From contig NZ_JAHBOH010000001.1 in assembly GCF_018531375.1 (NCBI RefSeq), positions 62,001 to 126,000 on the forward strand: a stretch of DNA of 64,000 nucleotides. Direction: 5' to 3'. The first letter of the stretch is position 1; the number at the start of each line of letters is the position of its first letter. Below, piece by piece: positions 27,434-35,120 of the stretch. The DNA is from Cellulomonas fulva. GTDB lineage: Bacteria; Actinomycetota; Actinomycetes; Actinomycetales; Cellulomonadaceae. The notes beneath the pieces are model-generated. The model saw only the letters and a program-made list of their open reading frames with translations, did not search any database and had not been told where the DNA came from. A program made the translations under genes and the position numbers.

Positions 27434-28153
27434 GTGACCCGCCTGCTGCTCGCCTCCGCCTCCCCCGCCCGCCGCGCGACGCTGCGCGCCGCGGGCATCG
27501 AGCCGCTCGTCGCGGTCTCGTCGGTCGACGAGGAGGCCGTGCTGGCGGCCGCGCGCGAGCGGTACGCCGACGAGCACGGCGCGCTCGACCCCGCGGACGC
27601 GGTGCTCGTCCTCGCGCAGGCCAAGGCCCACGACGTCGCGGCGCACCTGCCCGAGGAGCTGGCGGAGGCGTGCGACCTCGTCGTCCTCGGCTGCGACTCG
27701 ATGCTCGAGCTCGACGGCCAGGTGCTCGGCAAGCCGAGCGACGCGCAGGACGCGGTCGCGCGGTGGCACGCCATGCGCGGGCGCGCGGGCGTGCTGCACA
27801 CGGGGCACTGGCTGGTGGACCTGCGCGAGCCCGACGAGGCCGACGACGCCGCACCGAGCCCCGCGGCCGGCTCGTCGGGCACCGGGCTCGGCGCGGGACG
27901 CGGGGCCGTGCTGGGCGCGACCTCGTCGACCACGGTGCACTTCGCGGACGTGACGGACGACGAGATCGCGGCGTACGTCGCGACGGGCGAGCCGCTCGCG
28001 GTGGCGGGCGCGTTCACGGTCGACGGCCGGGGCGGGCCGTTCGTCGAGCGCATCGAGGGCGACCACCACGGCGTCGTCGGCCTCAGCCTGCCGCTGCTGC
28101 GGAGCCTGCTCGCGGAGGTCGACGTCCCGCTGCACACCCTCTGGAGCGACTGA
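27434..28153 (+). CDS. maf: Maf-like nucleoside triphosphate pyrophosphatase
   Basis: 239 residues. The N-terminal 'LLLASASPARRATLRAAGI' is the Maf P-loop-like signature; 'VVLGCDSMLELDG' and 'GKPSDAQDAVARWHAMRGR' supply the catalytic Asp and Lys. It hydrolyses non-canonical or modified NTPs/dNTPs to monophosphates. About 35 residues of Asp/Ala/Ser/Gly-rich insert (around 135-170) interrupt the usual ~200-residue fold. It lies directly before the carboxylase alpha-subunit gene, a common actinobacterial linkage, but a separate promoter probably serves each. Confidence 0.93.
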   Translation: MTRLLLASASPARRATLRAAGIEPLVAVSSVDEEAVLAAARERYADEHGALDPADAVLVLAQAKAHDVAAHLPEELAEACDLVVLGCDSMLELDGQVLGKPSDAQDAVARWHAMRGRAGVLHTGHWLVDLREPDEADDAAPSPAAGSSGTGLGAGRGAVLGATSSTTVHFADVTDDEIAAYVATGEPLAVAGAFTVDGRGGPFVERIEGDHHGVVGLSLPLLRSLLAEVDVPLHTLWSD

Positions 28154-28311
28154 CCTCCGTTGTGCGGTTCGTGCAGCCGTCGGCCCCGGGGACCTGGCGG
28201 GCGGCCGTGTCGTCGTCGGGACCCTACAAACGCCGCCGGGGCGGGCTTGGACGGATCGCCAATGTTCGTCCGGCCGCGGTGACGGCGCGGACCGGCGCGA
28301 CGCCTGGGCGT

Positions 28312-28317
28312 TACGGT
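28312..28317 (+). promoter_or_regulatory. Possible –10 for the carboxylase alpha-subunit gene
   Basis: TACGGT ends 5 nt before the GTG at 28323. The spacing is slightly short for a leaderless start, so this is tentative. Confidence 0.35.
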
Positions 28318-28322
28318 GAGCC

Positions 28323-30119
28323 GTGCCCTCCCCCACTCCCCTGCGCAAGGTCCTGATCGCCAACCGGGGCGAGATCGCCGTCCGCATCGCGCGCGCGTGC
28401 CGCGACGCGGGGATCGGGTCGGTCGCCGTCTACGCCGACCAGGACCGCGAGGCGCTGCACGTCACGGTCGCCGACGAGGCGTTCGCGCTCGACGGCGCCC
28501 GCGCCGCCGACACGTACCTCGACATCGCCAAGCTGCTCGACGTCGCGCGCCGGGCGGGCGCGGACTCGGTGCACCCGGGGTACGGGTTCCTCGCCGAGAA
28601 CGCCGCCTTCGCGCAGGCGGTCCTCGACGCGGGCCTGGTCTGGATCGGACCGCCGCCCGCCGCGATCGAGTCCCTCGGGGACAAGGTCAGCGCGCGGCAC
28701 ATCGCGCAGCGCGCGGGCGCGCCGCTCGTCGCCGGGACGCCCGACCCCGTGAGCGGGCCGGAGGAGATCCACGCGTTCGTGGCCGAGCACGGCCTGCCGA
28801 TCGCGATCAAGGCGGCGTTCGGGGGCGGCGGGCGCGGGCTCAAGGTCGCCCGGACGTCCGACGAGATCGACGAGATGTACGAGTCCGCGGTGCGCGAGGC
28901 GGTCGCGGCGTTCGGCCGGGGCGAGTGCTTCGTCGAGCGGTACCTGGACCGGCCGCGCCACGTCGAGACCCAGTGCCTGGCCGACGAGCACGGCACGGTC
29001 GTCGTGGTCAGCACGCGCGACTGCTCGCTGCAGCGCCGCCACCAGAAGCTGGTCGAGGAGGCGCCGGCGCCCTACCTGACCGACGCGCAGCGCACGCAGC
29101 TCGTCGAGTCGAGCAAGGCGATCCTGCGCGAGGCCGGCTACGTGGGTGCGGGCACGTGCGAGTTCCTGGTCGGTGCGGACGGCACGGTCAGCTTCCTGGA
29201 GGTCAACACGCGCCTGCAGGTCGAGCACCCCGTGACCGAGGAGATCAGCGGGATCGACCTGGTCCGCGAGCAGCTGCGGATCGCGGCGGGCGAGCCGCTG
29301 GGCTACGACGAGGTCGCCACGCGCGGCCACTCGCTCGAGTTCCGGATCAACGGCGAGGACCCGGCCGCGAACTTCCTGCCCGCCCCCGGTCGCATCTCGA
29401 CGCTGCGCTTCCCGAGCGGCCCGGGCGTGCGCGTGGACTCGGGCGTCGTCGAGGGCGACACGGTCTCCGGCGCCTTCGACTCGATGATCGCCAAGCTCGT
29501 CGTCACGGGCGCGACGCGGCGTCAGGCGATCGAGCGCGCGCGTCGCGCGCTGGCCGAGCTCGAGGTCGTCGGGATCCCCACCGTCGTGCCGTTCCACCGC
29601 GCCGTGCTCGAGGCGGAGGCGTTCGCCCCCGCCGACGACGCGACGCCGTTCTCGGTGCACACGCGCTGGATCGAGACCGAGTTCGCCGACGTGCTGCCGA
29701 CGCTCGGGGCGGCGCCCGCCGCGGCGCCGAGCGAGCCGGAGGACGCTCCCACGCTCGAGCGCGTGGTGGTCGAGGTCGGCGGCAAGCGGCTCGAGGTCGT
29801 GCTGCCCGCCGCGCTCGGGCTGGGCCGCCCGGGCGCGGCGCGGGCCGCCGCGGGGCCGCGCCGGCCCGCTCGTCGTGCCGCCGGACCCAAGGCCGCGGCC
29901 AACGGGACCACGCTCGCCTCCCCCATGCAGGGCACGATCGTCAAGGTCGCGGTCGCCGACGGCGCCACGGTCGCCGAGGGCGACCTGGTCGTGGTGCTCG
30001 AGGCCATGAAGATGGAGCAGCCGCTGGTCGCGCACCGGGCCGGCACCGTGGCCGGGCTGGCGGCGAGCGTCGGGGCGAGCGTGAGCGCCGGGAGCCCGAT
30101 CTGCGAGATCGTCGACTGA
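28323..30119 (+). CDS. Acyl-CoA carboxylase alpha subunit (biotin carboxylase + BCCP)
   Basis: A 598-residue AccA3/BccA-type protein. Residues ~5-450 are the ATP-grasp biotin carboxylase ('[16 protein letters not shown]', '[11 protein letters not shown]', '[15 protein letters not shown]'). A Pro/Ala/Arg-rich linker leads to a biotinyl domain with 'EAMKMEQP', biotinylated Lys near residue 563. It carboxylates its own biotin with bicarbonate and ATP and hands it to the beta subunit. The beta and epsilon subunits lie 5-8 kb upstream and birA beyond them. GTG start, inferred from the first conserved residues '[10 protein letters not shown]'. Confidence 0.96.
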   Translation: MPSPTPLRKVLIANRGEIAVRIARACRDAGIGSVAVYADQDREALHVTVADEAFALDGARAADTYLDIAKLLDVARRAGADSVHPGYGFLAENAAFAQAVLDAGLVWIGPPPAAIESLGDKVSARHIAQRAGAPLVAGTPDPVSGPEEIHAFVAEHGLPIAIKAAFGGGGRGLKVARTSDEIDEMYESAVREAVAAFGRGECFVERYLDRPRHVETQCLADEHGTVVVVSTRDCSLQRRHQKLVEEAPAPYLTDAQRTQLVESSKAILREAGYVGAGTCEFLVGADGTVSFLEVNTRLQVEHPVTEEISGIDLVREQLRIAAGEPLGYDEVATRGHSLEFRINGEDPAANFLPAPGRISTLRFPSGPGVRVDSGVVEGDTVSGAFDSMIAKLVVTGATRRQAIERARRALAELEVVGIPTVVPFHRAVLEAEAFAPADDATPFSVHTRWIETEFADVLPTLGAAPAAAPSEPEDAPTLERVVVEVGGKRLEVVLPAALGLGRPGAARAAAGPRRPARRAAGPKAAANGTTLASPMQGTIVKVAVADGATVAEGDLVVVLEAMKMEQPLVAHRAGTVAGLAASVGASVSAGSPICEIVD

Positions 30120-30141
30120 GCGGCGTGACCGGCGGGACGCC

Positions 30142-30612
30142 GTGACCAGCCCGGGCGACGGCTGGGTCGAGTGCGCCTGCGACCAACGGCACTGGGGCCT
30201 CGCCGGGGCCGCCGGCCTGCTCGTCGTGCGACGTGACGCGGACGGCACCCCGACGCACGTCCTGCTGCAGCACCGTGCGCTGTGGTCCCACCACGGCGGG
30301 ACCTGGGGCATCCCGGGCGGCGCGCGCCAGCCGCACGAGGACGCGACGGCCGGCGCGCTCCGCGAGGCCGCCGAGGAGGCCGGCGTGCCGCCCGCGGCGG
30401 TCGCCCCGTTCGCGACGACCGTGCTCGAGCACCCGGACTGGTCCTACACCACCGTCCTGGCCGACGAGGTCGCGCCGTTCGAGGCGCGCGCGACCGACGC
30501 CGAGTCGCTCGAGGTCGCCTGGGTCCCCGTCGACGACATCGCCGACCTGCCGCTGCTCCCCGCGTTCGCGGACGCGTGGCCCACGCTGCGCGAGCTCGTC
30601 TTCATGCGGTAG
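30142..30612 (+). CDS. Nudix hydrolase
   Basis: A 156-residue protein with a complete Nudix box at residues 60-82 (G-x5-E66-x7-R74-E75-x2-E78-E79-x-G81-V). It binds Mg2+ and cleaves a nucleoside diphosphate linked to another group. The preceding 'HHGGTWGIPGGARQPHED' resembles ADP-ribose/8-oxo-dGTP-type enzymes; the substrate is not determinable. GTG start 22 nt after the carboxylase alpha gene, so it is probably co-transcribed. Its stop lies in the first unit of a tandem repeat. Confidence 0.88.
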   Translation: MTSPGDGWVECACDQRHWGLAGAAGLLVVRRDADGTPTHVLLQHRALWSHHGGTWGIPGGARQPHEDATAGALREAAEEAGVPPAAVAPFATTVLEHPDWSYTTVLADEVAPFEARATDAESLEVAWVPVDDIADLPLLPAFADAWPTLRELVFMR

Positions 30613-30671
30613 GGCACGCGCGGTAGGGCACCCGCGGTGGGCACTCGCGGTGGGCACCGGCGGCAGGGCAC
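30606..30671 (+). repeat. Five-copy 13-14 nt tandem repeat after the Nudix gene
   Basis: Degenerate units of the form GCGGTAGGGCAC(NC) begin at 30606, 30620, 30634, 30647 and 30660; the first contains the Nudix stop codon. It ends 66 bp before the efe promoter. Function unknown; replication slippage is the simplest origin. Confidence 0.75.
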
Positions 30672-30736
30672 CGCCGCGTGACGCGGAGCACATGACCGCC
30701 TGCGGACGGCCCGTTCCCCGGACCGGCCGGGCGCGG

Positions 30737-30742
30737 TATCGT
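30737..30742 (+). promoter_or_regulatory. Putative –10 of the efeUOB operon
   Basis: TATCGT predicts a start near 30749, directly beside the DtxR-type box at 30752-30770, so repressor binding would occlude the promoter. Confidence 0.5.
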
Positions 30743-30751
30743 CGCGCGTCG

Positions 30752-30770
30752 TGAGGTAAGCCTGACCTCA
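30752..30770. promoter_or_regulatory. DtxR/IdeR-type iron box upstream of efeU
   Basis: TGAGGTAAGCCTGACCTCA matches the DtxR/IdeR consensus at 16 of 19 positions and is nearly palindromic. It lies 22 bp before the efeU start. Confidence 0.78.
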
Positions 30771-30792
30771 CCACGTCGAGACGAAGGTCGTC

Positions 30793-31659
30793 ATGGTCGC
30801 CAACTTCCTGATCGGTCTGCGCGAGGGGCTCGAGGCCGCACTCGTCGTCAGCATCCTGGTGGCGTACCTGGTCAAGACCGACCGCCGGGACCTGCTGCCG
30901 GCGCTGTGGGGCGGCGTCGCGGTCGCGGTCGGCGCGTCGCTCGCGTTCGGCGCGCTGCTCACGTTCGGGCCCAAGGGGCTGTCGTTCGAGGCGCAGGAGG
31001 CGATCGGCGGCTCGTTGTCGATCGTCGCGGTCGGGCTCATCACCTGGATGATCTTCTGGATGGCGAAGACCGCCCGGCACCTCAAGGCGGACCTGCAGCA
31101 CAAGCTCGACGACGCGATCGCGGCCGGCAAGGGCGCGGTCGTCGTGATGGCGCTGCTCGCGGTGGGCCGCGAGGGGCTCGAGACCGCGCTGTTCCTGTGG
31201 GCCGGCGCGCAGGCGACCTCGTCCGGCACCGCGGGCCCGCTGGTCGGTGCGGCGCTGGGCATCGGCGTCGCGGTCGTGGCCGCCTGGCTCATGTACCGCG
31301 GGGCCGTCCGGCTGAACCTGCGCGTGTTCTTCGCCTGGACCGGCCTGTTCCTGGTCCTCGTCGCGGCCGGCGTGCTGTCCTACGGCGTCCACGACCTGCA
31401 GGAGGCGGGCATCCTGCCCGGGCTGAACAACCTGGCGTTCGACGTCTCGGCCACGGTCCCGCCGTCCTCCTGGTACGGGACGTTGCTCAAGGGCGTCTTC
31501 AACTTCACGCCGGCCACCACGTGGCTGCAGCTCGTCGCGTGGGTCGCCTACGTGGCGACCGTGCTCACGTTCTTCGTCCGCACCACCTGGGGCAGCCACC
31601 CCGCCCCGCCGCGCGCGGCCGCACCGTCGCCGACGGTCCCGGTCACCGCCGCCTCCTGA
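30793..31659 (+). CDS. efeU: Iron permease EfeU (FTR1 family)
   Basis: A 288-residue membrane protein with seven hydrophobic helices. The two REGLE motifs that carry iron through the membrane are present: 'LREGLEAAL' near residue 10 and 'GREGLETAL' near residue 124. It imports iron delivered by EfeO/EfeB. CGAAGG precedes the ATG. First gene of a three-gene operon with gaps of 30 nt and 1 nt, behind a DtxR-type box. The C-terminus is a Pro/Ala-rich cytoplasmic tail. Confidence 0.96.
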   Translation: MVANFLIGLREGLEAALVVSILVAYLVKTDRRDLLPALWGGVAVAVGASLAFGALLTFGPKGLSFEAQEAIGGSLSIVAVGLITWMIFWMAKTARHLKADLQHKLDDAIAAGKGAVVVMALLAVGREGLETALFLWAGAQATSSGTAGPLVGAALGIGVAVVAAWLMYRGAVRLNLRVFFAWTGLFLVLVAAGVLSYGVHDLQEAGILPGLNNLAFDVSATVPPSSWYGTLLKGVFNFTPATTWLQLVAWVAYVATVLTFFVRTTWGSHPAPPRAAAPSPTVPVTAAS

Positions 31660-31689
31660 CGCACCCGCACCACGATCCTGAGGAGACCC

Positions 31690-32892
31690 ATGTCCCGCTC
31701 CACCGTCGGCGTGCTCGCGCTGGCCGCCCTGGTCCTGCCGCTCACGGCCGCGTGCGTGGACAACGCCGCGCCCGGCGACGCGGCCTCGGGCACGCCCGCG
31801 GGCTCGCTCACCGTGAGCAGCACGGCGGACGGGTGCGAGGTCTCGAGCGCCACCGCGCCGAGCGGCACGCTCACCTTCCAGGTCACCAACGACGGCTCGG
31901 ACGTCACGGAGTTCTACCTGCTCGGCGAGGACGGGCTGCGCGTGGTGTCCGAGGTCGAGAACATCGGCCCCGGCATCACCCGCGACCTCGTGGTCCAGGC
32001 GCGCCCGGGCACCTACTACACGGCCTGCAAGCCCGGCATGGTGGGCGACGGCATCCGCGCGGAGTTCGTGGTGACGGACTCGGGCGAGGACGTCGGCCCC
32101 ACGGGCGACGTCGCGGCGCAGCTCGCGACGGCGGAGCAGCAGTACGTCGCGTACGTGAAGGACCAGGTCGGTGCGCTGATCGCGGGCACCCAGGAGTTCG
32201 CGGACGCCTACCAGGCCGGGGACGACGAGGCCGCACGCGACCTGTACGCCGCGACGCGGGTGCACTGGGAGCGCGTCGAGCCCGTCGCCGAGTCGTTCGG
32301 CGACCTCGACCCGCTGACCGACGCGCGCGAGGCCGACCTCGCCGCCGGGGACACCTGGAGCGGCTGGCACTACATCGAGAAGGACCTGTGGCAGCCCGCC
32401 GCGGCCGACAACGGCGGCGAGGAGTACGTCCCGCTGACCGACGCCGAGCGCACGCAGGCGGCCGACGACCTCGTCGGGTGGACCCAGGAGCTCGTCGACC
32501 AGGTCAACGACCCCGCGTTCACGTTCGAGGCGTTCCAGATCTCCAACGGCGCCAAGGAGCTGCTCGACGAGGTCGCGACGGGCAAGGTCACCGGCGAGGA
32601 GGAGATCTGGTCGCACACCGACCTGTGGGACTTCCAGGCCAACGTCGACGGCGCCCGCGTGGCCTACGAGGTCCTCTCCGACGTCGTCGAGGCCGAGGAC
32701 CCCGACCTGGCCGCGACCCTGCTCGAGCGGTTCACCGCGCTCGACGGCCTGCTCGCCGCGCAGGGCTCCGTCGAGGAGGGCTTCACGTCCTACGACGAGC
32801 TGAGCGACCAGGAGGTCAAGGAACTCTCCACCGCCGTGGACGCGCTGTCCGAGCCGCTGTCGCAGCTCACCGTGGTCGTCACGGGCGCCTGA
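31690..32892 (+). CDS. efeO: Iron uptake lipoprotein EfeO (cupredoxin + imelysin-like M75)
   Basis: 400 residues with a lipoprotein signal (Cys22 in 'LTAAC'). The N-terminal ~120-residue cupredoxin-like domain has 'YYTACKPGM'. The C-terminal M75/imelysin-like domain carries the HxxE motif in 'VHWERVEPVAESFGDLDP' (around residue 193) and 'GWHYIEKDLW'. EfeO binds iron at the cell surface and passes it to EfeU. GAGGAGACCC precedes the ATG. This two-domain form is the standard long EfeO. Confidence 0.95.
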   Translation: MSRSTVGVLALAALVLPLTAACVDNAAPGDAASGTPAGSLTVSSTADGCEVSSATAPSGTLTFQVTNDGSDVTEFYLLGEDGLRVVSEVENIGPGITRDLVVQARPGTYYTACKPGMVGDGIRAEFVVTDSGEDVGPTGDVAAQLATAEQQYVAYVKDQVGALIAGTQEFADAYQAGDDEAARDLYAATRVHWERVEPVAESFGDLDPLTDAREADLAAGDTWSGWHYIEKDLWQPAAADNGGEEYVPLTDAERTQAADDLVGWTQELVDQVNDPAFTFEAFQISNGAKELLDEVATGKVTGEEEIWSHTDLWDFQANVDGARVAYEVLSDVVEAEDPDLAATLLERFTALDGLLAAQGSVEEGFTSYDELSDQEVKELSTAVDALSEPLSQLTVVVTGA

Positions 32893-32893
32893 G

Positions 32894-34258
32894 ATGACCG
32901 AGGCCGAGCAGTCCCCCGACCCCCGGCAGCGCGAGCGAGCCGGGCTGTCCCGCCGCGCGCTGCTGGGCGGGGGGCTGCTCGGCGCGGCGGCCGTCGGCGC
33001 GGCGGCCGGCTTCGGCACCGCGCGCGCCACGGCGGCCGAGCCGGCGGTGGCGACCGACGCCGCGGCCGGCACGTTCCCCTTCACGGGCGAGCACCAGGCC
33101 GGCATCGTCACACCCGCGCAGGACCGCCTCTACATCGCGGCGTTCGACGTGACGACCGACGACCGCGACGACCTCGTCGCGCTCCTGCAGCGCTGGACGA
33201 CGATCGCGGCACGCGTGACCCAGGGGCTGTCGGCCGGGCCGTTCGGGCCCGCCGCCGGCCCGTACGACGCACCGCCGGACGACACGGGCGAGGCCCTCGA
33301 CCTGCCGCCCGCCGGTCTGACGGTCACGTTCGGGTTCGGCCGGTCGCTGTTCGTCGACGCGGACGGCCGCGACCGGTTCGGGCTCGCCGACCGGCTGCCC
33401 GACGCGCTCCTCGAGCTCCCGCACTTCCCGGCCGACAACCTGGACCCGGCGCGGTCGGACGGCGACCTCGTCGTGCAGGCCTGCGCGGACGACCCGCAGG
33501 TCGCGGTGCACGCGATCCGCAACCTGTCCCGCGCCGCGTTCGGCGCCGCGACGATCCGCTGGACCCAGCTCGGCTACGGCAGGACGTCCTCGACGTCGAC
33601 CGCGCAGCGCACGCCCCGCAACCTGTTCGGGTTCAAGGACGGCACGGCGAACCTCAAGGTCGAGGAGACCGCCGCGGTCGACGAGCACGTGTGGGTGCCG
33701 GCCGGCCAGGACGACCCGAAGGCCACGTGGATGACGGGCGGCAGCTACCTCGTCGCGCGTCGGATCCGGATGCAGATCGAGACGTGGGACCGCACGTCGC
33801 TGCGCGAGCAGGAGGCGCTCGTCGGGCGGACCAAGGGCGAGGGGGCGCCCCTGTCGGGCGGGACCGAGCACACCGAGCCGGACTTCACGGTGACCGGCCG
33901 CGACGACGTGCCGCTGGTCGCGCTGAACAGCCACGTCCGGCTCGCGCACCCGACGCAGAACGACGGCGTGCGGATGCTGCGCCGGGGCTACAACTTCACC
34001 GACGGCAACGACGCGCTCGGCCGGCTCGACGCTGGGCTGTTCTTCATCGCCTTCGTCGTCGACCCGCGCACGCACTTCGTCCCGATGCAGAACCGGCTCT
34101 CGCGCGACGACGGCCTCATGGAGTACCTGCAGCACACGGGGTCGGGGCTGTTCGCGGTGCCTCCCGGCGTGCCCGAGGGCAGCCTGGTCGTCGGATCGGA
34201 CGGCACGCCGATCACCACCGGCAGCAGCCCGTTCGTCGGGCAGGCGCTGTTCGCCTGA
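32894..34258 (+). CDS. efeB: Tat-exported dye-decolorising heme peroxidase EfeB
   Basis: A 454-residue DyP-type peroxidase. Twin-arginine signal 'SRRALLGGGLLGAAAVGAA' near residues 18-40 exports it folded with heme. The DyP catalytic 'GFKDG' (Asp249) and the proximal heme His347 in 'NSHVRLAHP' are present. In EfeUOB systems it probably oxidises ferrous iron for the permease; release of iron from heme has also been proposed. One nt separates it from efeO. The surface HtaA-like protein shares the same type of iron box. Confidence 0.96.
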   Translation: MTEAEQSPDPRQRERAGLSRRALLGGGLLGAAAVGAAAGFGTARATAAEPAVATDAAAGTFPFTGEHQAGIVTPAQDRLYIAAFDVTTDDRDDLVALLQRWTTIAARVTQGLSAGPFGPAAGPYDAPPDDTGEALDLPPAGLTVTFGFGRSLFVDADGRDRFGLADRLPDALLELPHFPADNLDPARSDGDLVVQACADDPQVAVHAIRNLSRAAFGAATIRWTQLGYGRTSSTSTAQRTPRNLFGFKDGTANLKVEETAAVDEHVWVPAGQDDPKATWMTGGSYLVARRIRMQIETWDRTSLREQEALVGRTKGEGAPLSGGTEHTEPDFTVTGRDDVPLVALNSHVRLAHPTQNDGVRMLRRGYNFTDGNDALGRLDAGLFFIAFVVDPRTHFVPMQNRLSRDDGLMEYLQHTGSGLFAVPPGVPEGSLVVGSDGTPITTGSSPFVGQALFA

Positions 34259-34271
34259 CGTCCGCGGACGG

Positions 34272-35063
34272 TCAGCCCAGCGAGACCAGCGTGCGCACGT
34301 CGTCGTCCGGCAGGGTGTCGGCGACCGCGCCGACGGTCAGCTCCCGCAGGTCCGCCCGGCCGCGGTAGACCGACAGGAACGCCGTGTCGGCCGCGTCCCG
34401 GCCGGTCGCGACGCGCACGAGCGTCGAGCGCGGCGCGAGCGTCGTCGCGTCGACGACGCACCAGCGGCCCTCGACGTACGCCTCCGCGACCGCGTGGAGG
34501 TCCATGGGCGCCAGGCCGGGCGCGTACACCCCGACGACCCGGGCCGGGACGTCCAGGCCGCGCAGCAGCGCGACGACGAGGTGCGCGAAGTCCCGGCACA
34601 CGCCTCGCCGCGCGAGCAGCGTGCGCACGGCCCCGTCCGTCGGCAGCGACGAGCCGGGCACGTAGGCCAGGCGCGTGCCGACCCACGAGGACACGCCCGC
34701 GAGCAGGTCGACCCCCGCGAGCCCGGCGAACTCGGCGCCCGCGGTGGCCGCCAGCGTGTCCGACTCGCAGTACCGGCTGGGCCGCAGGTACCGCAGCAGG
34801 TCGACCTCGTCGGCCGGTCGGGGCTCGGCGCGGCCGTGCACGGTCGCGCGGTAGTCGACGACGAGCTCGCCGGGGCCGGCGTCGAGCACGTGCAGCCGGG
34901 TGCCGTCGGCGTCGGCGAGCTCGCGCGGCACCACGGGCGCGCCGTCGAGGCGGACGTCCAGCACCTCGTCGGCGTCCTGCCCCCGAGCGACCGCCACCGC
35001 GAGCGCGAGCGTGGCCGGCTCGGTGACCTCGAGGACCAGGCGGCTGGTCACGTCTCTGCGCAT
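34272..35063 (-). CDS. Transglutaminase-like protease-fold protein
   Basis: A 263-residue cytoplasmic protein. The N-terminal ~90 residues are a beta domain ('VLEVTEPATLALAVAVARG'). The transglutaminase core has Cys156 in 'RRGVCRDFAHL', His190 in 'MDLHAVAEAYV' and Asp205 in 'WCVVDAT', a full papain-like triad. Relatives act as cysteine peptidases or amidases, often with circularly amidated peptides, but no partner is adjacent. ATG start at 35063; divergent from the EEP gene, 57 bp between starts. It is convergent with efeB, 13 nt apart. Confidence 0.88.
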   Translation of the reverse strand: MRRDVTSRLVLEVTEPATLALAVAVARGQDADEVLDVRLDGAPVVPRELADADGTRLHVLDAGPGELVVDYRATVHGRAEPRPADEVDLLRYLRPSRYCESDTLAATAGAEFAGLAGVDLLAGVSSWVGTRLAYVPGSSLPTDGAVRTLLARRGVCRDFAHLVVALLRGLDVPARVVGVYAPGLAPMDLHAVAEAYVEGRWCVVDATTLAPRSTLVRVATGRDAADTAFLSVYRGRADLRELTVGAVADTLPDDDVRTLVSLG

Positions 35064-35108
35064 GCCGAGGAGTCTGCGGGGCCACGGGCCTGCGCGCACG
35101 CCGGGGCG

Positions 35109-35114
35109 TAGGGT
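35109..35114 (+). promoter_or_regulatory. Putative leaderless –10 for the EEP membrane protein gene
   Basis: TAGGGT, 6 nt before the GTG at 35121. Confidence 0.5.
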
Positions 35115-35120
35115 GCGGCC

